64,000 nt of DNA from Pedobacter sp. UBA4863 (GCF_002399615.1 NZ_DHDZ01000015.1:16980-80979), one strand, 5' to 3'. Positions 35,877 through 43,505 are shown, numbered from the stretch's first letter. Notes: generated by a model from the letters alone, not told the origin. Numbers and translations are program-made.

Positions 35877-36337
35877 AGAAATACGAACTATATCGAGAAA
35901 CTACATTGCCAATTACACTGTTAGAAGCTTGGGGTTTTTTTAGCAATCCGGTAAACCTTTCTAAGATTACCCCCGAAGAGATGGGTTTCAAGGTAGTAAG
36001 CGAATATTTGCCTCCGCATATTCACAATGGTTTAATTATCCAATATGTGGTGAGGCCCTTAGCTGGTGTGCCGTTAAAGTGGATAAGCCAAATTAGTTCG
36101 GTAAATGCGCCATATTCATTTGTAGATGAGCAATTAAGAGGCCCTTATGCCTATTGGCACCATGAACACACTTTCGAAGAAAAAGAAGGACTGATATTGA
36201 TGAAGGATAAGGTAACTTACGCAATACCCTTTGGTATATTGGGCCAGGTGGTCAATAAATTGATTGTGAAACATAAATTGGCAGAGATTTTCGACTACAG
36301 AACGAAAATAATACTTGAAATCTTTAAAAAGGATTAA
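35873..36337 (+). CDS. SRPBCC (START-like) ligand-binding family protein
   Basis: A 154-residue protein of the SRPBCC fold: YRETTLPITLLEAWGFFSNP at the N-terminus, PLAGVPLKWISQI in the middle, and FDYRTKIILEIF at the C-terminal helix. The family binds hydrophobic ligands in a deep cavity and has no catalytic residues to point at. It overlaps idi by 4 bases and precedes crtZ by 2. Position suggests it handles carotenoid intermediates or a cyclase/hydroxylase substrate. Close homologues sit in other Bacteroidetes crt clusters, as far as I recall. Function is unproven. Confidence 0.75.
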   Translation: MKKYELYRETTLPITLLEAWGFFSNPVNLSKITPEEMGFKVVSEYLPPHIHNGLIIQYVVRPLAGVPLKWISQISSVNAPYSFVDEQLRGPYAYWHHEHTFEEKEGLILMKDKVTYAIPFGILGQVVNKLIVKHKLAEIFDYRTKIILEIFKKD

Positions 36338-36339
36338 TA

Positions 36340-36822
36340 ATGGTTTGGATAGTTATAGCTTGTGTAGTGGCAACTTTTATTGTGATGGAAGCTGTGGCTT
36401 GGCTAGCCCACAAATACTTGATGCATGGTTTTTTGTGGTATCTGCACCAAGACCACCACAAGAAAGATGATGGACAGGTTTTTGAGAAGAATGATTTCTT
36501 TTTCGTGCTTTTTGCTACACCAGCTATCATTTTGTTTCTTTTTGGTTCAATTTATGGCAATGTAATCATGATGTCGGTAGCTGGTGGAATAACACTTTAT
36601 GGCTTCTGCTATTTCATGGTGCACGATATTTTCATTCACCAACGCTTTAAATGGTTTCGTAATACCAATAATATCTATTTAAAAGCCATTAGAAGAGCAC
36701 ATAAAATGCACCATAAGCATTTGGGCAAACACCAGGGCGAATGCTTTGGGATGCTTTGGGTGCCGTTTAAGTATTTTCGAGAGGCTTATCGTCAACAAAA
36801 AATACAGGAGCAAAAATCATGA
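36340..36822 (+). CDS. crtZ: Beta-carotene hydroxylase
   Basis: A 160-residue membrane di-iron hydroxylase. Histidine clusters are H24-x4-H29 (HKYLMH), H36-x2-HH (HQDHH), HDIFIHQR and HKMHHKH. Between and around them are four hydrophobic segments. This is the CrtZ pattern and length. It adds hydroxyls to both beta-rings, turning beta-carotene into zeaxanthin. It overlaps the lycopene cyclase gene by 4 bases. No ketolase (crtW) is visible, so zeaxanthin is the expected end product of this cluster. Confidence 0.92.
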   Translation: MVWIVIACVVATFIVMEAVAWLAHKYLMHGFLWYLHQDHHKKDDGQVFEKNDFFFVLFATPAIILFLFGSIYGNVIMMSVAGGITLYGFCYFMVHDIFIHQRFKWFRNTNNIYLKAIRRAHKMHHKHLGKHQGECFGMLWVPFKYFREAYRQQKIQEQKS

Positions 36823-37523
36823 AGCAATATACCTATCTACTCGTTAATTTTTTCTCAGTAATTATCCCGTTTATTGCTTCCTTTCATCCGAAGCTGATGT
36901 TTTGGAAGAATGTTAAAGCATTTCTACCAGCCAATATCATTACTACTGTTTTGTTTTTAATATGGGATGTTTGGTTTACAGAAAAAGGCGTTTGGGGGTT
37001 TAACCCCGATTATTTGGTAGGTATTTTTATTTGGGGTCTGCCTATCGAAGAGATCCTGTTTTTCCTTTGTATTCCATATGCTTGCTTGTTTTCTTATCAC
37101 TGTTTTGGAGTTTGGAAAGAGCGATATTTAAGAAGGTATTCTACTAAAGCGATTTCTGTAATTTTAGTGCTTTTTGGTGCAATAATGCTGCTGCTTTATT
37201 ATCAAAAGATATACCCCGTGATGAACTTTATTATGTTCAGCTTGTTGATTGCCTATTTAGCATTTATCAAGAAGTCAAGCTGGTTGGGGCAGTTCTATTT
37301 CACTTACCTCATCATGATTATTCCCTTCTTAATTGTTAATGGCGTGTTAACCGGAACAGGATTGGAGGCGCCTATTGTTTGGTATAATAGTGAAGAAATC
37401 ACGGGTATTCGCATTAACACAATTCCTTTTGAAGATGTTTTCTACGGAATGAGTTTGATTGGCATGAATATTCTGCTTTACGAAGGTTTTTTAACGAAAT
37501 TGAAATACAGTAGGGGAGTTTAG
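36819..37523 (+). CDS. Lycopene cyclase, fused CrtYc/CrtYd type
   Basis: A 234-residue integral membrane protein with about seven hydrophobic segments and two tandem lycopene-cyclase domains. Each carries the P-(I/F)-E-(E/D) signature: PIEEILFF near residue 75 and PFEDVFYG near residue 203. Actinobacteria carry the two halves as separate crtYc and crtYd; the fused form is usual in Bacteroidetes. It converts lycopene to beta-carotene, between CrtI and CrtZ in the pathway. Last gene of the crt operon. The FAD-dependent CrtY/CrtL type is not involved. Confidence 0.9.
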   Translation: MKQYTYLLVNFFSVIIPFIASFHPKLMFWKNVKAFLPANIITTVLFLIWDVWFTEKGVWGFNPDYLVGIFIWGLPIEEILFFLCIPYACLFSYHCFGVWKERYLRRYSTKAISVILVLFGAIMLLLYYQKIYPVMNFIMFSLLIAYLAFIKKSSWLGQFYFTYLIMIIPFLIVNGVLTGTGLEAPIVWYNSEEITGIRINTIPFEDVFYGMSLIGMNILLYEGFLTKLKYSRGV

Positions 37524-37580
37524 CAAGTCCCTTAAACTGATGCTTAATTAGCCGCAGATTTTAAATCCGTAATTTGATAG

Positions 37581-37601
37581 TTCCGGATTGCAAATCCGGA
37601 A
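37581..37601. repeat. Palindrome between the convergent crt and his operons
   Basis: TTCCGGATT-GCA-AATCCGGAA is a perfect 9-bp stem. A sister half-copy, CCGCAGATTTTAAATCCG, lies just upstream (about 37552). The pair matches a dispersed intergenic repeat type in Sphingobacteriaceae. No T-run on either side, so I do not call it an intrinsic terminator. Confidence 0.6.
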
Positions 37602-37621
37602 CAGCTAAGAGTTATTTAGCT

Positions 37622-38245
37622 TTACTTATGTCTCTTCTCTAAATTCTCTCCAATGTCCTTCAAACTTAATTCTTTTTCCTTTAGTAAAAACATCAGGTGA
37701 AATACCAAATCAGAAGCTTCGTTAATCAAATCTTCTTTAGTTTCGGCTAAAGCAGCAATTACGGTTTCAACTCCTTCTTCGCCAACTTTTTGTGCAATTT
37801 TGTTTAAACCTTTGTTGCGCATCTTGTTAATGTAAGAACCTTCTACAGGGTTTTCATACCTATCGTTAATGATATTCTCCAATTCGAAGATAAAATTCTG
37901 ATTAAACTCTGTTTTAAAGCAGCTACGAGAGCCTGTATGGCAAGTTGGGCCAACTGGATTAGCTTTAATCAAAATCGTATCATTGTCGCAATCTATTGCA
38001 ATAGACTGAACGAATAAGAAATTGCCACTTTCTTCGCCCTTGGTCCACAAACGGTTTTTGGAGCGAGAAAAAAAAGTTACTTTACCTTCTTGCTGTGTTT
38101 TCTCAAAAGCTGCTGCATTCATATAGCCCAACATCAATACTTCTAAAGTTTGGTTGTCTTGAACTATTACAGGAACCCCCCAGCCCCCTGAAGGGGGAGT
38201 TTTTCCAAAGTCTATTTGGCTAACGTCTATTTTGTTGAAATTCAT
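37622..38245 (-). CDS. hisI: Bifunctional phosphoribosyl-AMP cyclohydrolase / phosphoribosyl-ATP pyrophosphatase
   Basis: A 207-residue HisIE fusion. The cyclohydrolase half (about 1-110) has SRSKNRLWTKGEESG, the metal motif DCDNDT and CHTGSRSCF. The pyrophosphatase half (about 115-207) has KVGEEGVETVIAA and ASDLVFHL. It performs steps 2 and 3 of histidine synthesis. Oddity: residues 16-23 (TPPSGGWG), just before the conserved VPVIVQDNQT, are encoded by a copy of the GC-rich palindromic element that recurs through this operon (38174-38200). That is an in-frame insertion in a tolerated N-terminal loop. Last gene of the his operon. Confidence 0.95.
   Translation of the reverse strand: MNFNKIDVSQIDFGKTPPSGGWGVPVIVQDNQTLEVLMLGYMNAAAFEKTQQEGKVTFFSRSKNRLWTKGEESGNFLFVQSIAIDCDNDTILIKANPVGPTCHTGSRSCFKTEFNQNFIFELENIINDRYENPVEGSYINKMRNKGLNKIAQKVGEEGVETVIAALAETKEDLINEASDLVFHLMFLLKEKELSLKDIGENLEKRHK
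38174..38200 (-). repeat. Palindromic element copy A, inside hisI
   Basis: On the coding strand it reads ACTCCCCCTTCAGGGGGCTG followed by GGGGGTT. The core CCCCCTT/CAGGGGG is self-complementary. It belongs to the family with core TCCCCTTTAGGGG followed by TAGGGGTT found four more times between 38281 and 39577. It is translated in frame as TPPSGGWG. Confidence 0.8.
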
Positions 38246-38280
38246 TTTTACTCTTTGTATGTAAGGTTTAGGTATTAAAG

Positions 38281-38304
38281 TCCCCTTTAGGGGATTTAGG
38301 GGTT
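38281..38304 (+). repeat. Palindromic element copy B, at the 3' end of hisF
   Basis: TCCCCTTTAGGGG followed by ATTTAGGGGTT. It supplies the last two hisF codons (Asn-Pro) and its TAA stop when read on the minus strand. Orientation is opposite to copies A and C. Confidence 0.8.
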
Positions 38305-39501
38305 TCTCACCGGTATATTATTCCTGCTCAATTCTTGTTTTAAATCTGGTATTAAAATCTCACCGTAGTGAAAAACAGAAGCCGCCAAAGCTGCATCTAC
38401 ATTCGCTTTCTGGAAAACTTCGGTAAAATGCTCTATGCTACCAGCGCCACCAGATGCAATGATAGGAATGTTAATCATATCGTTCACTTTCTTCAATAAA
38501 CCACAATCGAAACCAGCTTTGGTGCCATCATGATCCATAGAAGTTAACAAAATTTCTCCTGCACCTAAATCTTCTGCTTGTTTAATCCAGCTTTCGGTTT
38601 GTAATTCGGTAATTAAACGGCCGCCATTAAGGTGAACCATGTTTCTGCCATTTACGTGTTTAGTATCTACGGCAACCACTACAAACTGAACTCCAAAGGC
38701 TTTTGCCAGTTCTTCAATTAGTTCAGGTCTGCGCACGGCAGCTGAGTTAATACTTATTTTATCCGCACCAGCGTTTAACAAAGCTTCTGCATCGGCAATT
38801 TCAGTAATGCCGCCACCAATAGTAAACGGTATATTCAATTGTCTAGCTACAGATTTAACCATCTCGATCATCGTTTTACGACGTTCGTGGGTAGCGGTAA
38901 TGTCTAAAAACACCAACTCATCAGCACCTTGTTGCGCATATTGAGCGGCTAATTCTACGGGATCGCCTGCATCGCGTAAATCAACAAAGTTTACACCTTT
39001 TACGGTACGTCCGTCTTTTACGTCTAAGCAGGGGATAATGCGTTTAGATAATCCCCCCCCGCCCCTTAAAGGGGAGGCTGTATGGCGCTGAGCCTGTATG
39101 GTGTTTCTTATTTCTTCCAAAACTTTATTTGTGTTGTTGTAAAGTTCGCTATTTGTAAATCTTAGCACCATTAACCCTAATTCTTCAAGGTGTTTTTGGC
39201 GTTCTATATCATTTTGTATTACTTCAGACTGGTCATGTATGCTGCCATCTAATTCGATAATAAGCTTCGCCTCATGGCAATAAAAATCAGCAATATAATA
39301 TGAAATTGGATGTTGTCGTCTGAATTTAAATCCAAGCTGTTTACCTTTGATATGGTTCCAAAGCAAGGCCTCGCTATCTGTCAGTGTATTTCTTAACCTC
39401 TTTGCATTTTCAAAAATCAAATTTGAAGCACCATAAAACATCCCAGGTTCACTCAACCTCAGTAAATTATAATCGTCATCATCAAGTTCTTTGTAATCCA
39501 T
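38296..39501 (-). CDS. hisF: DUF559 endonuclease domain fused in frame to imidazole glycerol phosphate synthase subunit HisF
   Basis: A 401-residue protein from ATG 39501; TTG 39522 would add 7. Residues 1-140 are a DUF559 (Vsr-like) nuclease: KRLRNTLTDSEALLW, FKFRRQHPISYYIADFYC, LIIELDGSIHD, with candidate catalytic D72, E83, D85 and H89. A linker of about ten residues (TASPLRGGGG) is encoded by a palindromic element copy. From residue 151 a complete HisF follows (LSKRIIPCLDVKDGRTVKG), with catalytic D160 and D323 (TSMDHDG) intact. The hisF start codon is missing: GGA stands where ATG is expected, and no ATG, GTG or TTG is near in frame. HisF can therefore be made only as the fusion. HisF cyclises PRFAR with ammonia from HisH. 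The extra domain looks acquired. Confidence 0.9.
   Translation of the reverse strand: MDYKELDDDDYNLLRLSEPGMFYGASNLIFENAKRLRNTLTDSEALLWNHIKGKQLGFKFRRQHPISYYIADFYCHEAKLIIELDGSIHDQSEVIQNDIERQKHLEELGLMVLRFTNSELYNNTNKVLEEIRNTIQAQRHTASPLRGGGGLSKRIIPCLDVKDGRTVKGVNFVDLRDAGDPVELAAQYAQQGADELVFLDITATHERRKTMIEMVKSVARQLNIPFTIGGGITEIADAEALLNAGADKISINSAAVRRPELIEELAKAFGVQFVVVAVDTKHVNGRNMVHLNGGRLITELQTESWIKQAEDLGAGEILLTSMDHDGTKAGFDCGLLKKVNDMINIPIIASGGAGSIEHFTEVFQKANVDAALAASVFHYGEILIPDLKQELSRNNIPVRNP
39050..39076 (-). repeat. Palindromic element copy C, at the DUF559-HisF joint, with a C8/G8 run
   Basis: Coding strand TCCCCTTTAAGGGGC followed by eight G and ATT. Same core as copies B, D and E with a longer G run (plus strand C8 at 39053-39060). 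It encodes the SPLRGGGG linker. It faces copy D (39524-39547) in inverted orientation, so the DUF559 segment lies between inverted copies. Confidence 0.8.
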
Positions 39502-39523
39502 CCTCTGGAAATATCTAGTCAAG

Positions 39524-39547
39524 TCCCCTTTAGGGGATTTAGGGGTT
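39524..39547 (+). repeat. Palindromic element copy D, just upstream of the DUF559 start
   Basis: TCCCCTTTAGGGG followed by ATTTAGGGGTT, identical to copy B over 24 bases. It abuts the 5' end of the DUF559 coding segment, 22 bases from the ATG. Confidence 0.85.
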
Positions 39548-39554
39548 GTTCAAT

Positions 39555-39577
39555 TCCCCTTTAGGGGGCTAGGGGTT
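39555..39577 (+). repeat. Palindromic element copy E, at the 3' end of hisA
   Basis: TCCCCTTTAGGGGG followed by CTAGGGGTT. Its last two bases form part of the hisA TAA stop codon. It stands in tandem with copy D, seven bases apart. Confidence 0.85.
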
Positions 39578-40325
39578 ATATCGAACTCAACTGTTGTAAA
39601 TTCCAATCTTTCACCTCTTCAATCGAGATACGGTTTTCGTAAATGGCCTTGCCTACTACAACACTTCTAATTGGTAATTCGGCTAACTCCTTAATGTCAT
39701 CCATAGAACTTACCCCGCCAGATGCAATCAGTTTAATCATAGGAGAGTGGTCTAACAGTTTTTTATAAAGGTCAACAGCTGTGCCGCCTAGTTTTCCATC
39801 CTTATTAATATCTGTGCATAAGAAGCGGAAAAATCCCAATGCCAGACACTTATCCACATAATCCATTAATTTTATTGGCGAACTTTCCATCCAGCCCGAG
39901 TATTTAATTACTTCGTCTAAAACATCAATGGCTATTACAATACGATTGGCATAATCATCTTTTTTAGCAAAAGCCTCGCTCAATTGAGGTAAGAAATCGG
40001 GATTGCTGATGGCTTGCGTGCCTACAATTACACGATGGATACCTGCATCCAGCAAGTTGGTTACCTGCTCAATAGTTCGGATACCGCCACCATATTGCAC
40101 TTTCATTTCCGTTTTTTTGATGATCTCAAACAGCGCTTTTTGGTTGCTGAAATCGCCTTTGGCACCGTTTAAATCAATAATATGGATAAAGTCGGTACCA
40201 TTAGAACGGTATTGCTCAATCATGTCTTCGATAGAAACATTATATTCAGTTTTTTGGTTGTAATCGCCTTCACGTAAGCGAACTACCTTACCGTCTAAAA
40301 TATCAATTGCTGGAATGATGTACAT
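39576..40325 (-). CDS. hisA: ProFAR isomerase
   Basis: A 249-residue (beta-alpha)8 barrel, normal length. The N-terminal catalytic aspartate is in IIPAIDILDGKVVRL (D8), the second in CTDINKDG (about D169), and phosphate loops are GGGIR and ASGGVSS. It isomerises ProFAR to PRFAR, the substrate of HisF/HisH. It sits between hisH and hisF, and its stop codon touches a palindromic element. No alteration of the coding sequence is seen. Confidence 0.95.
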   Translation of the reverse strand: MYIIPAIDILDGKVVRLREGDYNQKTEYNVSIEDMIEQYRSNGTDFIHIIDLNGAKGDFSNQKALFEIIKKTEMKVQYGGGIRTIEQVTNLLDAGIHRVIVGTQAISNPDFLPQLSEAFAKKDDYANRIVIAIDVLDEVIKYSGWMESSPIKLMDYVDKCLALGFFRFLCTDINKDGKLGGTAVDLYKKLLDHSPMIKLIASGGVSSMDDIKELAELPIRSVVVGKAIYENRISIEEVKDWNLQQLSSI

Positions 40326-40404
40326 CTTTTTGAGTTTAAAAAGGTTATAAGTTGTAGGTTATATGTTATAAGTGTTTGTGACTAATTTGCTAATTATCAT
40401 ATCA

Positions 40405-41016
40405 TCACATCATTGAAAAATTCTTTAAAAGTTGCTCTCCGGCCTCGCCAGATTTCTCTGGGTGAAACTGAACGCCGAAGAAGTTGTCTTTCTGTATAGC
40501 CGCCGAAAACCTATTTCCGTAAGTTACCGATGCGATGTCAAAAATAGGGTTATATTCAATAAAATAAGAATGAACAAAATAAAATTGTGCATGAGGTTTA
40601 ACATGATTAAACAACGGATTGTTTGTAAAATTTACATTGTTCCATCCCATGTGTGGTACCTTAATGCCCAGCGTTTTGTCAAACAGCCTAGTTTTTATGG
40701 GGACAATGTGCAATAAATCTGCATCGCCTTCCTCAGAATGAGCCGTAAGTAATTGCATGCCAACACAGATACCAAGTACAGGTTTAGTTAAGGCTTTAAT
40801 GGCTTGCACCAGTCCGGTTTGTTGCAATTTTTGCATGGCTGCCCCTGCATGGCCTACTCCAGGTATAATAATATGGCTGTGCTTTTTCAAATCACTTTCA
40901 GTGTTTACCATTTCGTATGGAATTTGTAGCCTATCTAGCGCTGCGGTTAGCGAGAAAATGTTTCCTGCACCGTAGTTGATAATTCCGATACTGTTGTTTT
41001 TTGTATTGTTATCCAT
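40405..41016 (-). CDS. hisH: Imidazole glycerol phosphate synthase glutaminase subunit
   Basis: A 203-residue class I glutaminase. It has the nucleophile C84 in GICVGMQLL, H185 and E187 in FHPEKSG, and an N-terminal IGIINYGAGNIFS. It supplies ammonia to HisF. Its partner HisF here carries an N-terminal nuclease domain, so complex formation must accommodate that addition. A 303-base interval with dispersed repeats separates it from hisB upstream, and 79 bases including GGTTATAAGTTGTAGGTTAT-type repeats separate it from hisA. Confidence 0.95.
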   Translation of the reverse strand: MDNNTKNNSIGIINYGAGNIFSLTAALDRLQIPYEMVNTESDLKKHSHIIIPGVGHAGAAMQKLQQTGLVQAIKALTKPVLGICVGMQLLTAHSEEGDADLLHIVPIKTRLFDKTLGIKVPHMGWNNVNFTNNPLFNHVKPHAQFYFVHSYFIEYNPIFDIASVTYGNRFSAAIQKDNFFGVQFHPEKSGEAGEQLLKNFSMM

Positions 41017-41319
41017 TTTGTTTTTCTTATTGAAAATGAATGTCAGTATTTCATAGTTACTGCTGCCCCGCTATTCGCTTTATCCCGATAAAATCGGGAT
41101 GCTTGCTACTATCGGGTTTAATTAACTTCTTTTTGTGGCTTGTAGTTACTTGAATAGTCCGTCATTTCGAACGCGTGTGAGAAATCTGTTTTGTAGCAGA
41201 CCAAACTCTGAGGTTTCTTCTCGTTCCTCTCCGAATGGTCGGAGCAAGCTATCAAAAAGACGATAATGGGGGCTACTAGACTACTCGCTAAATCGTAACT
41301 TTAAAATCTACTTCGTAAA
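41017..41319. repeat. Gene-free interval between hisB and hisH with two dispersed repeats
   Basis: The first repeat is ATCCCGAT-AAA-ATCGGGAT (41082-41100), a perfect palindrome flanked by GCCCCGCTATTCGCTT and GCTTGCTACTATCGGG. The second (about 41161-41250) is an imperfect inverted pair, GTCATTTCGAACGCGTGTGA with GAAATCT facing GGTTTCTTCTCGTTCCTC with TCCGAATG. Both resemble intergenic palindromes scattered through Bacteroidetes genomes. No ORF, promoter or RNA gene is evident. The operon must either be transcribed through them or be re-initiated here. Confidence 0.65.
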
Positions 41320-42453
41320 TTACAAAACTCCCTTAGTGCTCGGTAGTACCATTTTCTCCGCATCACGCTTAACCGCCATTTTAATTGCCTTTGCAAAAGC
41401 TTTAAAAATAGCCTCAATCTTATGATGTTCGTTTTCGCCTTCAGCTTTAATGTTTAAATTACACTTTGCAGCATCGCTAAACGATTTAAAGAAGTGGAAA
41501 AACATTTCTGTAGGTACATCGCCCACACGCTCACGCTTAAAATCCGCATCCCAAACAATCCAATTACGGCCACCAAAATCGATAGCCACTTGTGCCAAAC
41601 AATCATCCATTGGTAAGCAGAAACCATAACGTTCAATGCCTAATTTATTGCCAATAGCTTTTGCAAAAGCCTCACCAAGTGCTAAGCCCGTGTCTTCAAC
41701 GGTATGGTGTTCGTCAATATGTAAATCGCCTTTGGTCAAAATATCTAAATCCATGCCGCCGTGACGAGCGATTTGGTCTAGCATGTGGTCGAAAAAGTTT
41801 AAACCAGTTTCAATTTTAGCCTTTCCTGTACCATCTAAATCTAGTTTTATGCTGATTTTTGTTTCATTGGTGTTCCGTTCGTGCTTCACCGTTCTGGCAC
41901 CACCGCGTAGAAAAGTGTAAATGTCTTCCCAATTTTTGGTTTCTAGGGCAATAATTTCACTTAACGTTTCGTATTTATCTAGGTTTTCGGTAGAGCCTAA
42001 AACATCGTTATTGCGGATGTAAATTCCTTTAGCGCCTAAATTCTTAGCCAATACGATGTCGTTTAGCCTGTCGCCAATTACGAACGAATTCTTCAAATCG
42101 TATTCTTTCCCAAAGTATTTAGTAAGTAAGGCAGTGCCAGGTTTGCGGGTAGGTGCATTGTCTTTCGCAAAAGTTTTATCAATTACTATCTCATCAAAAA
42201 CTACACCTTCTGCTGCATAAGTAGCTACAATAAAGTTTTGTATAGGCCAAAAACTTTCTTCTGGGTGTGAAGCTGTACCCAAACCATCTTGATTGGTTAC
42301 CATTACCAATTTGTAGTCTAGCTCTGTAGCAATCTTAGAAAGGTAGTATAATGCCCGAGGGTAAAATTTCAGTTTGGCGAAACTATCTACTTGCTCGTCA
42401 TCTGGCTCTATGTTTAGCGTGCCATCTCTATCGATGAATAAAATCTTGGTCAT
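41320..42453 (-). CDS. hisB: Bifunctional histidinol-phosphatase / imidazoleglycerol-phosphate dehydratase
   Basis: A 377-residue protein. Residues 1-170 are a HAD phosphatase with the nucleophile motif FIDRDGTLN, VTNQDGLG and GDRLNDIVLAKN. It lacks the zinc-binding cysteine loop of the E. coli enzyme (KTFAKDNAPTRKPG in its place). Residues 185-377 are the dehydratase with HHTVEDTGLALGEA, HEMxxH-like FFDHMLDQIARHGG and NEHHKIEAIFKAFAKA. It performs steps 6 and 8 of histidine synthesis. It overlaps hisC by one base (ATGA-type coupling). Confidence 0.95.
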   Translation of the reverse strand: MTKILFIDRDGTLNIEPDDEQVDSFAKLKFYPRALYYLSKIATELDYKLVMVTNQDGLGTASHPEESFWPIQNFIVATYAAEGVVFDEIVIDKTFAKDNAPTRKPGTALLTKYFGKEYDLKNSFVIGDRLNDIVLAKNLGAKGIYIRNNDVLGSTENLDKYETLSEIIALETKNWEDIYTFLRGGARTVKHERNTNETKISIKLDLDGTGKAKIETGLNFFDHMLDQIARHGGMDLDILTKGDLHIDEHHTVEDTGLALGEAFAKAIGNKLGIERYGFCLPMDDCLAQVAIDFGGRNWIVWDADFKRERVGDVPTEMFFHFFKSFSDAAKCNLNIKAEGENEHHKIEAIFKAFAKAIKMAVKRDAEKMVLPSTKGVL

Positions 42454-43505
42454 TACAGTTTTTCTATAGCGGTTAAAAGTTGGTTGTTCTCCTCAATGTT
42501 TCCTACAGTAATACGTAGGCAGTCGTTACAAAGTATTACTTTAGAACGGTCCCTCACAATAATTCCTTGTTCAACTAATTGGTTGTAAATATTGTGTGCA
42601 TCATCTATTTGAGCTAAAATAAAGTTGGCATCAGAAGGATATACCTTTCTCACTTTTTCCAATCTGCTCAAGGCATTTCCCAGTCTATCTCGCTCGCTTA
42701 CGGTCAATTTTATCCATTCGTTAACCTGTTGAATGTTTTCGAGCGCAGCTAAAGCTAAATCTTGTGTGGCCTGATTGATGTTGTAAGGAGGTTTTACTTT
42801 GTTCAAGATATCAATCACATGGGTTGATGAAAAAGCCATCCCTAAGCGTAGTGCGGCTAATCCCCAAGCTTTAGAGAAAGTTTGCAGTACTACTAAATTG
42901 GCGTATTCTGTTAATTCTTGAATAAACGTCTTCTGCTTCGCGAAATTGATATAAGCTTCATCAATCACCACTAAGCCTTTAAAGTTGGCTAAAATCGTTT
43001 CTATATCACTTCTATTCAAAGAATTTCCGGTAGGGTTGTTGGGCGAACAGATAAAAATAATTTTGGTATTCGCGTCTATGGTTTCAGCGATCTTCTCTAA
43101 ATCTAGCTGGAAATCGGGTGTTAAGTTCACCTTGCGTACTTCCACATCATTGATGTTTGCCGATACTTCGTACATGCCATAGGTTGGCGGCAGTATAATC
43201 ACATTGTCTTTTCCAGGGTTACAGAAGGCCCTGAAAAGTAAGTCGATTGCTTCGTCGCTACCATTGCCTAAAAAAGTATTCTCGATAGGCACGCCCTTAA
43301 TTTTGCTAATCGCATCTTTCAAATCCAATTGCAAAGGATCTGGGTAGCGGTTGTAATCTGCTGGCAGGGGAGAACCAAAACTGTTCTCGTTGGCATCTAG
43401 ATAAACGCTAGCCTGTCCTTTAAATTCGTCCCTAGCGGTAGAATAAGTCTTTAATGTTTTTATGTTTTCTCGTTGTAATTCTCTTACGTCCATTGGTTGT
43501 TTCAT
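42453..43505 (-). CDS. hisC: Histidinol-phosphate aminotransferase
   Basis: A 350-residue fold-type I PLP enzyme. It has FICSPNNPTGNSL, the aspartate VIDEAYINF, the Schiff-base lysine in TFSKAWGLAALRLG, and the C-terminal arginine in CLRITVG. It transfers an amino group from glutamate to imidazole acetol phosphate. It lies between hisD and hisB; the 85 bases upstream contain a 22-base imperfect inverted repeat (43517-43589). Confidence 0.95.
   Translation of the reverse strand: MKQPMDVRELQRENIKTLKTYSTARDEFKGQASVYLDANENSFGSPLPADYNRYPDPLQLDLKDAISKIKGVPIENTFLGNGSDEAIDLLFRAFCNPGKDNVIILPPTYGMYEVSANINDVEVRKVNLTPDFQLDLEKIAETIDANTKIIFICSPNNPTGNSLNRSDIETILANFKGLVVIDEAYINFAKQKTFIQELTEYANLVVLQTFSKAWGLAALRLGMAFSSTHVIDILNKVKPPYNINQATQDLALAALENIQQVNEWIKLTVSERDRLGNALSRLEKVRKVYPSDANFILAQIDDAHNIYNQLVEQGIIVRDRSKVILCNDCLRITVGNIEENNQLLTAIEKL

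Noticed and set aside
37581..37601. Intrinsic terminator for the crt and his operons
   Set aside because: The stem is perfect, but no T-run follows on either strand; it fits a dispersed repeat better.
41320..42453. Non-functional histidinol phosphatase because zinc cysteines are absent
   Set aside because: The nucleophile motif DRDGT and other HAD motifs are intact, and many bifunctional HisB proteins of this phylum lack the cysteine loop.
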